Positions 51,875 to 61,093 of a DNA stretch of 64,000 nucleotides are shown here, piece by piece (position 1 is the stretch's first letter; each line of letters begins with the position of its first letter). The DNA lies in contig JALHQH010000013.1 in the NCBI GenBank assembly GCA_022842065.1, forward strand, positions 1-64,000, written 5' to 3'. Both the position numbers and the translations under genes were made by a program. Source of the DNA: Caldilineaceae bacterium. Its GTDB lineage: Bacteria > Chloroflexota > Anaerolineae > Caldilineales > Caldilineaceae. The notes under the pieces are model-generated. The model saw only the letters and a program-made list of their open reading frames with translations. It ran no database searches and was not told the DNA's origin.

Positions 51875-52546
51875 TTAGTTTGGAAAGATGGCACCCGTCA
51901 TGCCACCATTCATCAGTTGCACATCAGCCTGGGTTTCAGCCATGTAACGCAACATCACGACTTCATGGCCAAGGGTGTTAAATTCGTAGGCCAACATGTC
52001 GGGCACACTAAAGAGCGCCAGCAACTGCTGTTTTTGTTCCGGCTTGGCCTGCAACGCAATCGCAACCAACATGGACAATGTCATTGGATCCTCGGGTAAG
52101 CGGTCCAAGCGCAAATCGGTGTTGTTAACGCGGGCAATCAGCTCGACATATTCATAGATGCGCGGGCGAATCCGCTGGGCCAACGCCATGGCCGGCTTGG
52201 TGCTACCGTTGACGGTCGGCATCAGTTTGACGGTTGCGGTGAGATAGCTATGATCCTGGTGCAACTTTTCAATTTGAAAGCGCTCCATGCCGACCGCTGT
52301 AATATTCATATGCCCATCGGGTAACTTCTCCACCCTGGCAATTTTTGCCGTGGTCCCAATCCGATGAGGCATTGCGCCGCCGCCAACTTCCAAGCCTTCC
52401 TTGATCAGGACAACACCAAAAGGCAACCGTTCATCTACACAGCGATTGATCATCTCCTGATAGCGCGGCTCAAAGATATGTAAGGGCAGCACCATGCCTG
52501 GAAAGAGTACAACATTCTTTAGCGGAAAGAGAGGCAGTTCAGTCAT
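51875..52546 (-). CDS. Lon-substrate-binding (LON N-terminal) domain protein
   Basis: A 223-residue protein that is a stand-alone LON/PUA-like domain. It starts ELPLFPLKNVVLFPGMVLPL, continues HIFEPRYQEMINRC and ends with a helical part (LFSVPDMLAYEFNTLGHEV). It lacks the AAA+ and protease domains of Lon. An upstream in-frame ATG at 52615 would add 23 residues not typical of the family. Both starts have weak ribosome sites. The role is unclear, perhaps as a protein-quality adaptor. Confidence 0.85.
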   Translation of the reverse strand: MTELPLFPLKNVVLFPGMVLPLHIFEPRYQEMINRCVDERLPFGVVLIKEGLEVGGGAMPHRIGTTAKIARVEKLPDGHMNITAVGMERFQIEKLHQDHSYLTATVKLMPTVNGSTKPAMALAQRIRPRIYEYVELIARVNNTDLRLDRLPEDPMTLSMLVAIALQAKPEQKQQLLALFSVPDMLAYEFNTLGHEVVMLRYMAETQADVQLMNGGMTGAIFPN

Positions 52547-52716
52547 TTTATTCCGTTGTTGATCCACAGCGCCATACCGATTGGGGTCTGCCACTGACCA
52601 ATATCCATCTGTCATGGTTAGTTACTCTTTAATCTACATCTACACATAATCTACATGCACGTAATTTACCTGCATGTAATCGACAACAACCTTGCAACAT
52701 TTGCAGAACTTATTGC

Positions 52717-53811
52717 TTACTCATCTTCATCGTCAATCCCTACCAAAGCGCTCGTATCGACTTTCATAAATTCGCGTAGGACAGTGGTGGCAAAAGCCCC
52801 TTTGGGCAAAGAAAAGGTAAAGCGCAAAGCCTGGGCGGCTGGTTCAATTACCAGATCAGGCAGTAACAGCCGCCCAATGCGGCGCGTGCCTTCCACTTTG
52901 GCCTTTTGCCACTCGTCAACGGTGATGCCAGCCTGGGCGCTCACTGCGGCCTCCAACGCCCCAGCTTCATCCTTCGCCGCCCACATTTTTGCGCCATAAA
53001 GGGGCGCGGTAAAAGTTATCTCCTTAGCGGCATAACGCGGGGCTTCTGCGGCCAGATCGACCACATCGAACATGCCACCGGTAGCATACTTTTTTGCCAC
53101 ATCGCCGGCTAACAGCTGATCAAAGGCCCCCATCGTCAGCCGTTGTGCCAAATAAGCGTTGCAAAGATAGCTTTGATAAGCCGAGATCAAGAATTTGCGC
53201 AGCCAGGGATTGCGTTCGCGCCGTTGCCCCTGTAGAATGGCCAACCCTTTGGCCACATTCGCCCCATCAATGCCAAAGCGCTGCGCCCCAAAGAAATTCG
53301 GTACGCCCTGCGCTTGTAGCAGCGCACCAATCGCTTGCGCTTGGGTTAAGGCTGTGGTGCTCTCGACGGCCAATCCGGTCACGGTAATTTGGAAGCGGTT
53401 GCCCAGCAGATGGCCCGGACGCAACTTGTTATTGTGACGGCGTGCCCAGTTAACCGTTACCCCGGCTTCGCCTTCAATCCGCTGTACCAGTTCAGGATCA
53501 ACTGCCGTACTTTGATTTCCTACATCAATACTAAAGGTCTGCGTGGTGATCGCATGTTTATCCTTCAGGCCGGCAAAGCCAACCGTCCCTTGTGGTAGAG
53601 CCAAAAGCCGTTCCAAAGTACGCTGTACTTCTTTGGTGGTGAGCGTACGTTTGGTCAAGTTGATGTAAAGGTGCTGTCCTTCACCAATTGCTTCATAAAG
53701 GGGTAACTCTTCAACCACAAAGTCGTCAACCGCCACGCGTAAATGCCCGCCGATACCCGGCAGCTGTGCAGAAAGATAGGGCAAGGTTAGGTCTGAATTA
53801 GATTGTAACAT
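52717..53811 (-). CDS. truD: tRNA pseudouridine(13) synthase TruD
   Basis: A 364-residue enzyme that converts uridine 13 of tRNA to pseudouridine. The catalytic aspartate is D84 in GFAGLKDKHAITTQ. The start region (LRVAVDDFVVEELPLYE) and the NFFGAQRFG motif are typical. The TruD insertion domain is present in the middle. Overall length fits the family. Confidence 0.93.
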   Translation of the reverse strand: MLQSNSDLTLPYLSAQLPGIGGHLRVAVDDFVVEELPLYEAIGEGQHLYINLTKRTLTTKEVQRTLERLLALPQGTVGFAGLKDKHAITTQTFSIDVGNQSTAVDPELVQRIEGEAGVTVNWARRHNNKLRPGHLLGNRFQITVTGLAVESTTALTQAQAIGALLQAQGVPNFFGAQRFGIDGANVAKGLAILQGQRRERNPWLRKFLISAYQSYLCNAYLAQRLTMGAFDQLLAGDVAKKYATGGMFDVVDLAAEAPRYAAKEITFTAPLYGAKMWAAKDEAGALEAAVSAQAGITVDEWQKAKVEGTRRIGRLLLPDLVIEPAAQALRFTFSLPKGAFATTVLREFMKVDTSALVGIDDEDE

Positions 53812-53859
53812 GTGCTTTTCCGAGATGAAGGAAGATCGGTTCCAAAAGTTGGCGATATC

Positions 53860-53890
53860 GCAACAGCGTGCTTGTCAAGCGCGCTGTTGC
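53860..53890. terminator. Hairpin between truD and the methyltransferase gene
   Basis: gcaacagcgtgctt pairs with aagcgcgctgttgc across a tiny loop, with one mismatch. It lies just downstream of the methyltransferase stop (53919) on the minus strand. The T-run is absent. Confidence 0.55.
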
Positions 53891-53918
53891 GCATGGCTAT
53901 GTAAGCACTAAATGTGCT

Positions 53919-54620
53919 TTAACCAACCACCGTAGCGATTACTGTCGCGGTCAATTCGACGACGTTGGCTTCTTTTGTATTGCGATAAAGCTGGTGGTAG
54001 CAGAAGGGGGTGCCCTGTCCCCCATCAAAATGAAAACCGGCGGCCTCAATGATCGGTCTTACCGCCGTGGACGGCAGGTAGGCTGGATCGGGTAGCTCTT
54101 CGCTGACGGCCAGGCGCGCCCCCGGTTTGAGGACACGGCGCAACTCATTGAGGACCGTACGTTTATCGACTAATTGGGAGAAAGTTGCAACCAGGAGGGC
54201 AAGATCGACGCTGTTACTCTCCAGTGGCAGCTGGTGGGCGGGGCAGTGATGGCAATGGACAGGTGCCAGGCCTGTGGCTGTTTGTTTTGCAGCGGTGACT
54301 CGGGCCTGGGTATGGGCGACCATGGGGGCTTGTAGATCGACCGCATGCACGAACCCAGTGCTCCCGACCATCCGCGCTAACTCTACCGTGAAGAGACCGG
54401 TGCCACAGCCCAAGTCAAGCACGGTCATCCCCGACGCCAGGCCAAACATCCCCAGCGTTTCGATCGGATCGCGGTAGCGCAGGCGGAGTGGATGGTCGAG
54501 CAGCGCGGCAAATTGGTGGGGCATGGGGTGTGGCTGCTTGCGGTAAGCAATCCGCATGGATAGCTGATTGCCGACCGCGGCACCCAGCCCAAGCAGCAAC
54601 GTATTGGTGAGAAGTTGCAT
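53919..54620 (-). CDS. Class I SAM-dependent methyltransferase
   Basis: A 233-residue protein. A short hydrophobic N-terminus (LLTNTLLLGLGAAVGN) may anchor it to the membrane. The SAM-binding motif VLDLGCGTGLFTVELAR is near residues 70-86, followed by VHAVDLQAPMV and the post-motif LALLVATFSQLVD. It belongs to the Methyltransf_11/25 type. The target is unknown; it is close to the ArsA-like gene on the same strand. Confidence 0.85.
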   Translation of the reverse strand: MQLLTNTLLLGLGAAVGNQLSMRIAYRKQPHPMPHQFAALLDHPLRLRYRDPIETLGMFGLASGMTVLDLGCGTGLFTVELARMVGSTGFVHAVDLQAPMVAHTQARVTAAKQTATGLAPVHCHHCPAHQLPLESNSVDLALLVATFSQLVDKRTVLNELRRVLKPGARLAVSEELPDPAYLPSTAVRPIIEAAGFHFDGGQGTPFCYHQLYRNTKEANVVELTATVIATVVG

Positions 54621-54643
54621 GGCGTTAAGGTCTTTGTCTGATC

Positions 54644-54727
54644 ATGTCGTCGCGTGGCCATGTGGTCGCGCGGTTGGTTAAACAGGTGATGACAAACCAC
54701 TGCGGACCACTCGACCACACAACGACT
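54644..54727. repeat. Imperfect inverted repeat with gtggtcg words
   Basis: The left side (gtcgtcgcgtggccatgtgg) and right side (ccactcgaccacacaacgac) are imperfectly complementary and repeat the word gtggtcg. The right end lies within a few bases of the ArsA-like gene stop (54731). Confidence 0.55.
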
Positions 54728-54730
54728 TAA

Positions 54731-55939
54731 CTACGCTGGTTGCGCCTCACCCGGTGGGAAGCGGACTTGCAGAATGCCGTTATTAAAGATGGCATTGGTA
54801 GCATTGCGCTGCGCCAAGATCGCCGGCAGGAGCAATTCCCGCTTAAAGTTACCGATACTCACAAAGAGTTCGTCCCCGCGCTTGGTCAGCTTAACCTTAT
54901 TTAGCTCAACATGGGGTAGTGGTAATTGTAACACATAGTCGTCCCCTTCTTCCAGTATTTGTTGTGTCTGTCCAACAAAGAGCACCGCACCGGGATCGCG
55001 TTCGCCAAAGAGCGAGGTGCCTAACGCTTCTAATTGTTCGAGCCCGACCATTTCGCGATCAAACCAGCCGGCCCGCAGAATGGGTAGGGGATAGAAATCA
55101 CGGGCAATCTCGGCCAGGTAACGGGCTTGGATCTCCTGTAAGTGGCGCAGATAGGGATCGCTGCTGGGGGTTACAATGGTCGCCTCGCCCGCATCGTTAC
55201 TGGTGATGCCAGGTAGGATCCGGTTGATGACCACCCCATCAATCGGGTAGTTGAAGAGCGAAAGATAGGTGACGGCCCGTGCCCCTTCTTTGACTACCAT
55301 CTTTTCGGGGTTGAGGACCACGCGGTAACTGGTAATCTCGGGGTTGACCAGCACCTTTTGTAATTCTTTGACGCCGACCACCAGGTTGCTCAACCCCGCA
55401 AAGGGATCTTTCTCCGGCATGACGCGCCGTAACAGGCCGCTGATCATGCGCGTAGTCGTATCACCCCAGCCGGAAAGGCGCGCCACATACCACTGAAAGC
55501 TCTCCGGCATAGTGAGTAAGCGCATGGTTTCGCCGGTTGGCGCGGCATCAACAATGACGCGGTCGAAGCGTCCTTCGGTGGCCTGCTTGTTAATGTGCAA
55601 CAGGCTAACCACCTCTTCCATGCCAGGGATGATCGCCATCTCTTCGGCAATCGTTTTGCTCATGCCCTGGCGGCGCAACATTGCCCCAACATACTCTTGC
55701 ATCTCGCCCCAATGTTGGCGGATCTCATCGACGACATTGATCTCCTGGGCAAAGAGGTTGGGCGCAACTTCGGTTGGTTGGCTGCCCAGATTCTGATCAA
55801 GGCTATCGGCCAGACTATGAGCAATATCGGTGCTGACGACCAAGGTGCGATAGCCAAGCTGGGCACTGCGCAAGGCCGACGCGGCCGCCACGGTGGTTTT
55901 GCCGACGCCTCCCTTGCCTAAATACAAAATAATCCGCAT
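54731..55939 (-). CDS. ArsA/Get3-like ATPase with C-terminal Hsp20-like domain
   Basis: A 402-residue ATPase. The deviant P-loop KGGVGKTT is at residues 9-16, the switch I aspartate lies in [10 protein letters not shown], and the A-loop-like [13 protein letters not shown] is present. The last 80 residues ([28 protein letters not shown]) form an alpha-crystallin-like ArsA_HSP20 domain. No cysteine triad for arsenite is seen, so arsenic export is unlikely. Get3-like protein targeting or chaperone work is a better guess. The start codon sits right at the P-loop-bearing first strand. Confidence 0.9.
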   Translation of the reverse strand: MRIILYLGKGGVGKTTVAAASALRSAQLGYRTLVVSTDIAHSLADSLDQNLGSQPTEVAPNLFAQEINVVDEIRQHWGEMQEYVGAMLRRQGMSKTIAEEMAIIPGMEEVVSLLHINKQATEGRFDRVIVDAAPTGETMRLLTMPESFQWYVARLSGWGDTTTRMISGLLRRVMPEKDPFAGLSNLVVGVKELQKVLVNPEITSYRVVLNPEKMVVKEGARAVTYLSLFNYPIDGVVINRILPGITSNDAGEATIVTPSSDPYLRHLQEIQARYLAEIARDFYPLPILRAGWFDREMVGLEQLEALGTSLFGERDPGAVLFVGQTQQILEEGDDYVLQLPLPHVELNKVKLTKRGDELFVSIGNFKRELLLPAILAQRNATNAIFNNGILQVRFPPGEAQPA

Positions 55940-56035
55940 GGATTTACAATCCCTTCTTTTGGTGCAATAATCTCCCCTGCCTACGCTCTGCTAACCGGGT
56001 GTTAGCCTGATGCGGACGCGAGTGGGAGTCAGATC

Positions 56036-56719
56036 CTATTTGCGTATTTTGCGACCAAAAAGACGCCACAAGAGTGTACCCAGCAGAATCAACCCCGCGG
56101 CTACGCCAAAGGCTGCTTTACGGCTCAAGCCAAACCAGCCGCGGATTTGCCACCAAAAGCGTGGCAATTGCAGCCAGTAACTCCACCGCCACGGCCACGG
56201 CCAGCCATCGCCTACCTGCAAGACATATTTCCCCATGTGATTCTGCGGACTCCAGACAATCACATAACAGCGGCCACTGACCAAAGTGCGCGTGTCAACC
56301 GTCGGCCCAGGGTAGTAGCGCACATGGGTCAACATATCTTGCACGGGGGTTAGCAGTTCCGCCGGCGGTGGCGCAACGACGGCACTGTAGCCAGCCGGCA
56401 AGGTTAACGGCAGTTTTTGGATATCGGCACTATACGGCAGGCTTTGCGCCACCACCGCGAACGCCGGCACTGCCGCTCCCCCCAACGGCAAGACGGGTAC
56501 AAACATCTGTACCCGTAACCGTTCACCAGCACCACACTCGGCACTATAGACATGCACCTGGCCTGGTTGACTCAAACGATTAAAAATCAGTTGCTTATTG
56601 CGTACGCTGCGTAATGGCTGACTGGTGGTCAGCGTGCCCCCCGGTTGTTTGGGGAAAAGGGGCAAGCTACCGGCTAATTCTGTGCCGGCCACGACCGGCA
56701 GTTGGTTTATAGTGCTCAA
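56036..56719 (-). CDS. Tail-anchored membrane protein, unknown function
   Basis: A 227-residue protein whose only membrane helix is near the C-terminus (AAFGVAAGLILLGTLLWRLF), followed by a basic tail GRKIRK. The upstream part is probably a beta-rich domain (VHVYSAECGAGERLRVQMFVPV, given in part; YVLQVGDGWPWPWRW). Its position next to the Get3-like ATPase gene, and its C-terminal anchor, make it a possible client of that ATPase; this is inference. No family is recognised. Confidence 0.7.
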   Translation of the reverse strand: MSTINQLPVVAGTELAGSLPLFPKQPGGTLTTSQPLRSVRNKQLIFNRLSQPGQVHVYSAECGAGERLRVQMFVPVLPLGGAAVPAFAVVAQSLPYSADIQKLPLTLPAGYSAVVAPPPAELLTPVQDMLTHVRYYPGPTVDTRTLVSGRCYVIVWSPQNHMGKYVLQVGDGWPWPWRWSYWLQLPRFWWQIRGWFGLSRKAAFGVAAGLILLGTLLWRLFGRKIRK

Positions 56720-56746
56720 GACTTCTCAGTAACCTTCTACTTAAGA

Positions 56747-56815
56747 CGTGATTCGTGAAACGTGATTCGTGAAATTGTTACCGACCTATTCACGAATCAC
56801 GTTTCACGAATCACG
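56747..56815. repeat. Perfect word-iterated inverted repeat (cgtgattcgtgaaa)
   Basis: The 27-bp arms are perfect complements, and each is built from two copies of cgtgattcgtgaa. It lies in the 378-bp gap between divergent genes (56719 and 57098), where I see no other feature apart from a short cgttttacg tail. It is related in wording to the repeat at 2899-2995. Confidence 0.85.
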
Positions 56816-57097
56816 TTTTACGTTTTACAGAAATTATAGATCAAGTCTAACATCGCCCTCTTGTGAGCGTCAATATCGCGTTAATCCGGTCGCTCATCAG
56901 CAATACGCACTCCATTGTTGAGAGTTGCAAAGGTTGCTGCTCGATCACCGCTTAAACTGTGCTATACTAACAGTAATGTAAGTTTCTCTTCGCACTCGTC
57001 AGCAGATTGTAACGCCAGGCGCGAAGCACATCCAGAGGGCCCCGGTGACTGGTGGCAGGTCACCCACCATGCCGCGCCCAGTTGTGGTCTACTGATA

Positions 57098-57577
57098 ATG
57101 ATCTGCTCAGGTGTGCCGCATCTGAATCGTTATCCAATAACCACCAATTTTATTTGGCTGGCAACGGGGTTCAACCGGCTGGCACCGGCCGTCGCTAATT
57201 TGCCGGTTGATGAGCGGCGTAAACGTGGCTTTGGGGCTCTGCTCTTGCTCATCATCATTCCCACCCTCCTCTTCTTTGGGGCAATGAATCTGTGGACCGC
57301 TGGCTTCAACATTGATGTCATGCTCGGCCTGCTGGGAACCATCACCGCCGGCGGTATCTTGCTTGCCCTCCGTTCGCCGCGACCGCTGTTCTGTGCCGCG
57401 TGCAAAAAGATCCGCGACGATGGTGGCTACTGGCATCAGGTGGAAAGTTACGTGCATAACCACACTGGCGTCGAATTTAGCCACAGTATTTGTCCTGACT
57501 GCCGGACAGGGCTCTATCCAGCTGCGCGCAAGCCCAGTACTGATGTCAACCCTGCCCCACCACAACGCGCCAACTGA
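57098..57577 (+). CDS. Short membrane protein with sensor-kinase-type cysteine motif
   Basis: A protein of about 159 residues; the start is uncertain because no ribosome site stands out. Two membrane helices (ALLLLIIIPTLLFFGAM; VMLGLLGTITAGGILLAL) are followed by FCAACKKIRDDGGYWHQVESY (given in part) and FSHSICPDC. This CxxCKKIRDD...W...E.Y...FSH.ICPDC tail normally ends PAS/GAF sensor proteins and response-regulator outputs. Here it stands alone behind two membrane helices, so the gene may be truncated or a minimal redox/metal sensor. Confidence 0.65.
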   Translation: MICSGVPHLNRYPITTNFIWLATGFNRLAPAVANLPVDERRKRGFGALLLLIIIPTLLFFGAMNLWTAGFNIDVMLGLLGTITAGGILLALRSPRPLFCAACKKIRDDGGYWHQVESYVHNHTGVEFSHSICPDCRTGLYPAARKPSTDVNPAPPQRAN

Positions 57578-57722
57578 TGTACCTTTGCCCGTCAGTGGTC
57601 TGCATTTATCAGCCTGCGCGGACGGAGTGATAGGGTGGTCAGTCGTTCAATGCAGTACTTTCCCCAATCTTCTGTTATACTAAAGGCAAATTTATCCATC
57701 CTTCATTGATGAGGTTCTGACG

Positions 57723-58349
57723 ATGGAATCTTCCGCTTTGCGCAAACGTCTACCACTACTTTTTACCTTGCTGGCCGTCCTGCTTCTACTCTTTCTCTTG
57801 CCGCCCGAACGGACTTTGGGCGATATCATCAAACTCGTATTGTTGCACGGTGCGCTCGTCCGCGCCGCCTTAGTTGCCTTTGCCGTCGCCGGCGTGTTGG
57901 GCCTGCTCTGCCTCGTTAGCCCCAATCCCACCTGGTCGCGCTGGACGATCGCGACCCAAATGACGGCGTTGACCCTCTGGCTCGCCAATTTACTGGCCAG
58001 TAGCATCGCCACTCGCCTGGCCTGGGGCGAATGGATCGCCTGGGGTGAGCCGCGCGTCTGGGCCACTTTGCATGTTGCCTGGTTGGCGGTTGCCTGTTTG
58101 GTGCTGGTCCTCTGGCTAAATCACCGCATCTTTACGGGCTTAACCAATCTCAGCGTGGCCCTGTTAAGTTGGGGACTAATCCGGGGGGCAACCTTGATCC
58201 GTCATCCCTTTGATCCACTGGGTAGCTCCAACTCGATCCTCTACCAGGGCCTTTATGGCGCGATGGTTTTGGTGCTACTCCTGCTGGCCTGGCAAGCTGT
58301 GCGCTGGTTGTATGCCAGTCGCCTGCGTTTCTTGCCTGATGCGTGGTAG
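57723..58349 (+). CDS. Multi-helix membrane protein, unknown function
   Basis: A 208-residue protein with about five hydrophobic helices (LPLLFTLLAVLLLLFLL; LVRAALVAFAVAGVLGLLCL; LHVAWLAVACLVLVLWL; others). No family is recognised. It follows the sensor-tail protein on the same strand, about 145 bases away. GAGG lies near the start. Confidence 0.65.
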   Translation: MESSALRKRLPLLFTLLAVLLLLFLLPPERTLGDIIKLVLLHGALVRAALVAFAVAGVLGLLCLVSPNPTWSRWTIATQMTALTLWLANLLASSIATRLAWGEWIAWGEPRVWATLHVAWLAVACLVLVLWLNHRIFTGLTNLSVALLSWGLIRGATLIRHPFDPLGSSNSILYQGLYGAMVLVLLLLAWQAVRWLYASRLRFLPDAW

Positions 58350-58353
58350 TGTT

Positions 58354-58441
58354 TTGTAAATTAAGTTGTGAACGCTATTTTGCGCTAAGGGGATCGCCAG
58401 ATCCCCGGCTCATAGTGGGGATCTGACGATCCCCTTAGCGC
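58354..58441. repeat. TIR-like half plus inverted repeat
   Basis: ttttgtaaattaagttgtga at 58354-58373 matches the terminal repeat of the 21260-21429 element except at two positions. It is followed by a 25-bp inverted repeat (58382-58406 with 58417-58441, arm gcgctaaggggatcg, one mismatch). The other terminal repeat is missing, so this may be a degraded element. Confidence 0.65.
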
Positions 58442-58478
58442 GATAACATCACCTAACAAGAAAGCCTGAGGTGAAATC

Positions 58479-60770
58479 GTGCCTGATTTCCAATCGCTCC
58501 TCCCTAAACTGACCACCTTCGAGAAAGCTGCCCTGTGTACCGGCGACACGGCCTGGACCACCACCGCCATCGAGCGGCTGGGTATCCCTGCCCTGGTAAT
58601 GGCTGATGGCCCGCATGGCGTGCGCCGTGTAACCGACAATGATGCGCTGGCCGCGCCCAGCCTGCCGGCAACCTGTTTTCCCACGGCCTCCGCACTCGCT
58701 GCCACTTGGGATCTGGCGCTGATCCGCACGGTCGGGGCCGCGATTGCCGCAGAGGCGATTGCGCAAGGAGTCGATGTCATTCTTGGCCCCAGCAACAATA
58801 TGAAGCGCTCACCCCTCTGTGGCCGCAACTTTGAATATTTTGCCGAAGATCCCTACCTCTCCGGTGAACTGGCGGTGGCCTTTATTGAGGGGGTGCAGGG
58901 CAAAGGAGTAGGCACCTCGCTCAAACACTTTGCCGCCAACAACCAGGAATTTCAGCGCTTTTCGATCGACACCCTGGTTGACGAGCGCACGCTGCGCGAG
59001 ATCTATCTACCCGCCTTTGAAACCGCGGTTAAGCGCGCCCAGCCCTGGACGGTGATGTGCGCCTACAACAAACTCAACGGCCGCTACTGCTCGGAACATT
59101 ACGAATTGCTGGTGGAGATCCTCAAAAAGGAGTGGGGCTTTCAGGGCTTGGTTGTCTCCGACTGGGGTGCGGTCCATGATCGGGTTGCCTCGTTGGCCGG
59201 CGGGCTGGATCTGGAGATGCCCGGTCCCAAACCGCGGCGCACCCAAGGGGTGATCGACGCCCTGCACAGTGGCGATCTGGAAGAGGATGAACTCAACGAG
59301 TCTGCGCGGCGGATTTTGGGTGTCGTCGAAAAGGCGGCGGCGACGCCGAAAGGCGCAGCGTTTGACCAATCAGCCCACCACGCCCTGGCCCGTCAGGTTG
59401 CCGGCGAGAGTATGGTCCTGCTCAAAAATAATGGCATCTTGCCCCTGACCCCCACCCACTTTATCGCCGTGATCGGTCACGCGGCGCAGGCTGCCCATTA
59501 TCAGGGGGGCGGCAGTTCGCACATCAACCCGACCCTGGTTGACAATCCACTGGTTGAATTGCAACAACTGGCCGGTGATGCCGAAATCAGCTATGCCGCC
59601 GGTTATCCAGCCGATGAGAGTTTTCAACCGGCGTTAATCGAGGAAGCGGTGACGATTGCCACCACCGCCGATGTCGCGCTGCTTTACATTGCCCTGCCCG
59701 GCTACAAAGAATCCGAAGGGTATGACCGCTCCGATCTTGAACTCACGCCACAACAGGTGGCGTTGATTCAGGCGGTCAGCCGCGTCCAGCCCCGTACCGT
59801 GGTGATTCTCAACAACGGTGCCGCCGTGACCGTTGACCCCTGGATTGACGGCGTGGCCGCCGTGTTAGAATCGTGGATGATGGGGCAGGCTGGTGGTGGC
59901 GCAATTGCCGATGTGCTCTTCGGCAAAGTCAACCCCAGCGGCAAACTGGCCGAAACCTTCCCGCAAAAGCTGGCCGATACCCCTGCTTATCTCAATTTCC
60001 CTGGCGGGCCAGGCCGTGGTGGCTATGGCGAAGTACGTTATGGCGAAGGACTTTTCATCGGCTACCGCTACTATGACGCCAAGCAGGTCGCCCCCCGTTT
60101 CCCCTTTGGTTACGGGCTGAGTTATACCACCTTTGCCTATGGCGCACCCCAAGTCTCGGCCACCAGCTTTACCGATGTGGACGGGGTGACCGTCTCCGTC
60201 GCGGTGACCAACACTGGTCCGGTTGCCGGCAAAGAGATTGTGCAACTCTATGTCCATGACCATGCATCAGGCTTGGTGCGCCCACCCAAGGAATTGAAAG
60301 GCTTTGCCAAAGTGGCCCTAGCGCCCGGCGAGACCAAAACGGTGACGATGCGCTTGGACTTCCGTGCCTTCGCCTACTATCACCCCGCCTATGGCAAGTG
60401 GATCACCGAGGATGGCGACTTTGACCTGCTGGTCGGCGCCTCGGCCGGCGATCTCCGCGGCCAGGTTACCGTTACCTTGCAATCGACCGTGCAACTCCCC
60501 TGCATCCTCAACCACGAGTCAACCCTGCGTGAATGGCTGGCGGACACACGCGGGCAAGTGGTGATTGGCCCGCTCCTCGCATTGATGACCGCCCAATTCA
60601 CCGCCACCGTCGGCATGGGTGAGGAGGGCAATGGGGCAATTGGCATGGACATGATGGGTTTTCTCATGGATTTACCGCTGCGCAGTATTCTGCACTTCCA
60701 GGAAAGTGCCCTCCCCGCCCCGGCGGATGAGATGGTGGATGATCTGTTGGCGGAAGTGCGTGGGCGGTAA
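58479..60770 (+). CDS. Glycoside hydrolase family 3 beta-glucosidase
   Basis: A 763-residue retaining glycosidase. The (beta/alpha)8 domain has SLKHFAANNQE and the nucleophile D228 in VVSDWGAVHD. The second domain carries the acid/base region GYKESEGYDRSDLEL. A fibronectin III-like domain follows (VTNTGPVAGKEIVQLYV). An extra C-terminal part of about 100 residues ends the protein. The GTG start has GAGGTG upstream. There is no signal peptide, so it acts on imported oligosaccharides, which links it to the catabolic block. Confidence 0.92.
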   Translation: MPDFQSLLPKLTTFEKAALCTGDTAWTTTAIERLGIPALVMADGPHGVRRVTDNDALAAPSLPATCFPTASALAATWDLALIRTVGAAIAAEAIAQGVDVILGPSNNMKRSPLCGRNFEYFAEDPYLSGELAVAFIEGVQGKGVGTSLKHFAANNQEFQRFSIDTLVDERTLREIYLPAFETAVKRAQPWTVMCAYNKLNGRYCSEHYELLVEILKKEWGFQGLVVSDWGAVHDRVASLAGGLDLEMPGPKPRRTQGVIDALHSGDLEEDELNESARRILGVVEKAAATPKGAAFDQSAHHALARQVAGESMVLLKNNGILPLTPTHFIAVIGHAAQAAHYQGGGSSHINPTLVDNPLVELQQLAGDAEISYAAGYPADESFQPALIEEAVTIATTADVALLYIALPGYKESEGYDRSDLELTPQQVALIQAVSRVQPRTVVILNNGAAVTVDPWIDGVAAVLESWMMGQAGGGAIADVLFGKVNPSGKLAETFPQKLADTPAYLNFPGGPGRGGYGEVRYGEGLFIGYRYYDAKQVAPRFPFGYGLSYTTFAYGAPQVSATSFTDVDGVTVSVAVTNTGPVAGKEIVQLYVHDHASGLVRPPKELKGFAKVALAPGETKTVTMRLDFRAFAYYHPAYGKWITEDGDFDLLVGASAGDLRGQVTVTLQSTVQLPCILNHESTLREWLADTRGQVVIGPLLALMTAQFTATVGMGEEGNGAIGMDMMGFLMDLPLRSILHFQESALPAPADEMVDDLLAEVRGR

Positions 60771-61093
60771 GCTGGGGCGGCTTCGATTTATGTGAGGCGT
60801 GCCAGCCTTTGATGTATATGTGTAATAATTGATTAATCGCAGAAACTAGCGTGGCAGGTTGTTATCTGGAACATAAAAGCGCTCACGGTGAAGATAGGGG
60901 CTGTGGGTTTTGTTCGCTAGCTGCGATGCTTGTGAAAGTGACCATCAGCCTTTATCACAGGAAAACCGTGTATGCAAGGTTGCCGAGGTACTTATTCAGG
61001 GTATCCAGATAAGTCTATGTTGTGCTTTCTCTGAATCAGCTACAGTGCAGCGCATTGCAATCTCTGTAATGAAAGGCATGTGATAGGTGCCAA
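60771..61093. other. Intergenic region with no gene
   Basis: A 323-bp stretch between the GH3 gene and the HAD gene. I see no coding sequence, strong hairpin or promoter in it. Composition drops in GC compared with the GH3 gene, marking the start of the small-gene region. Confidence 0.5.

Noticed and set aside
54731..55939. Arsenite efflux ATPase
   Set aside because: Single ATPase half with an Hsp20-like tail, no visible arsenite cysteine triad and no arsB/arsR/arsC neighbours.
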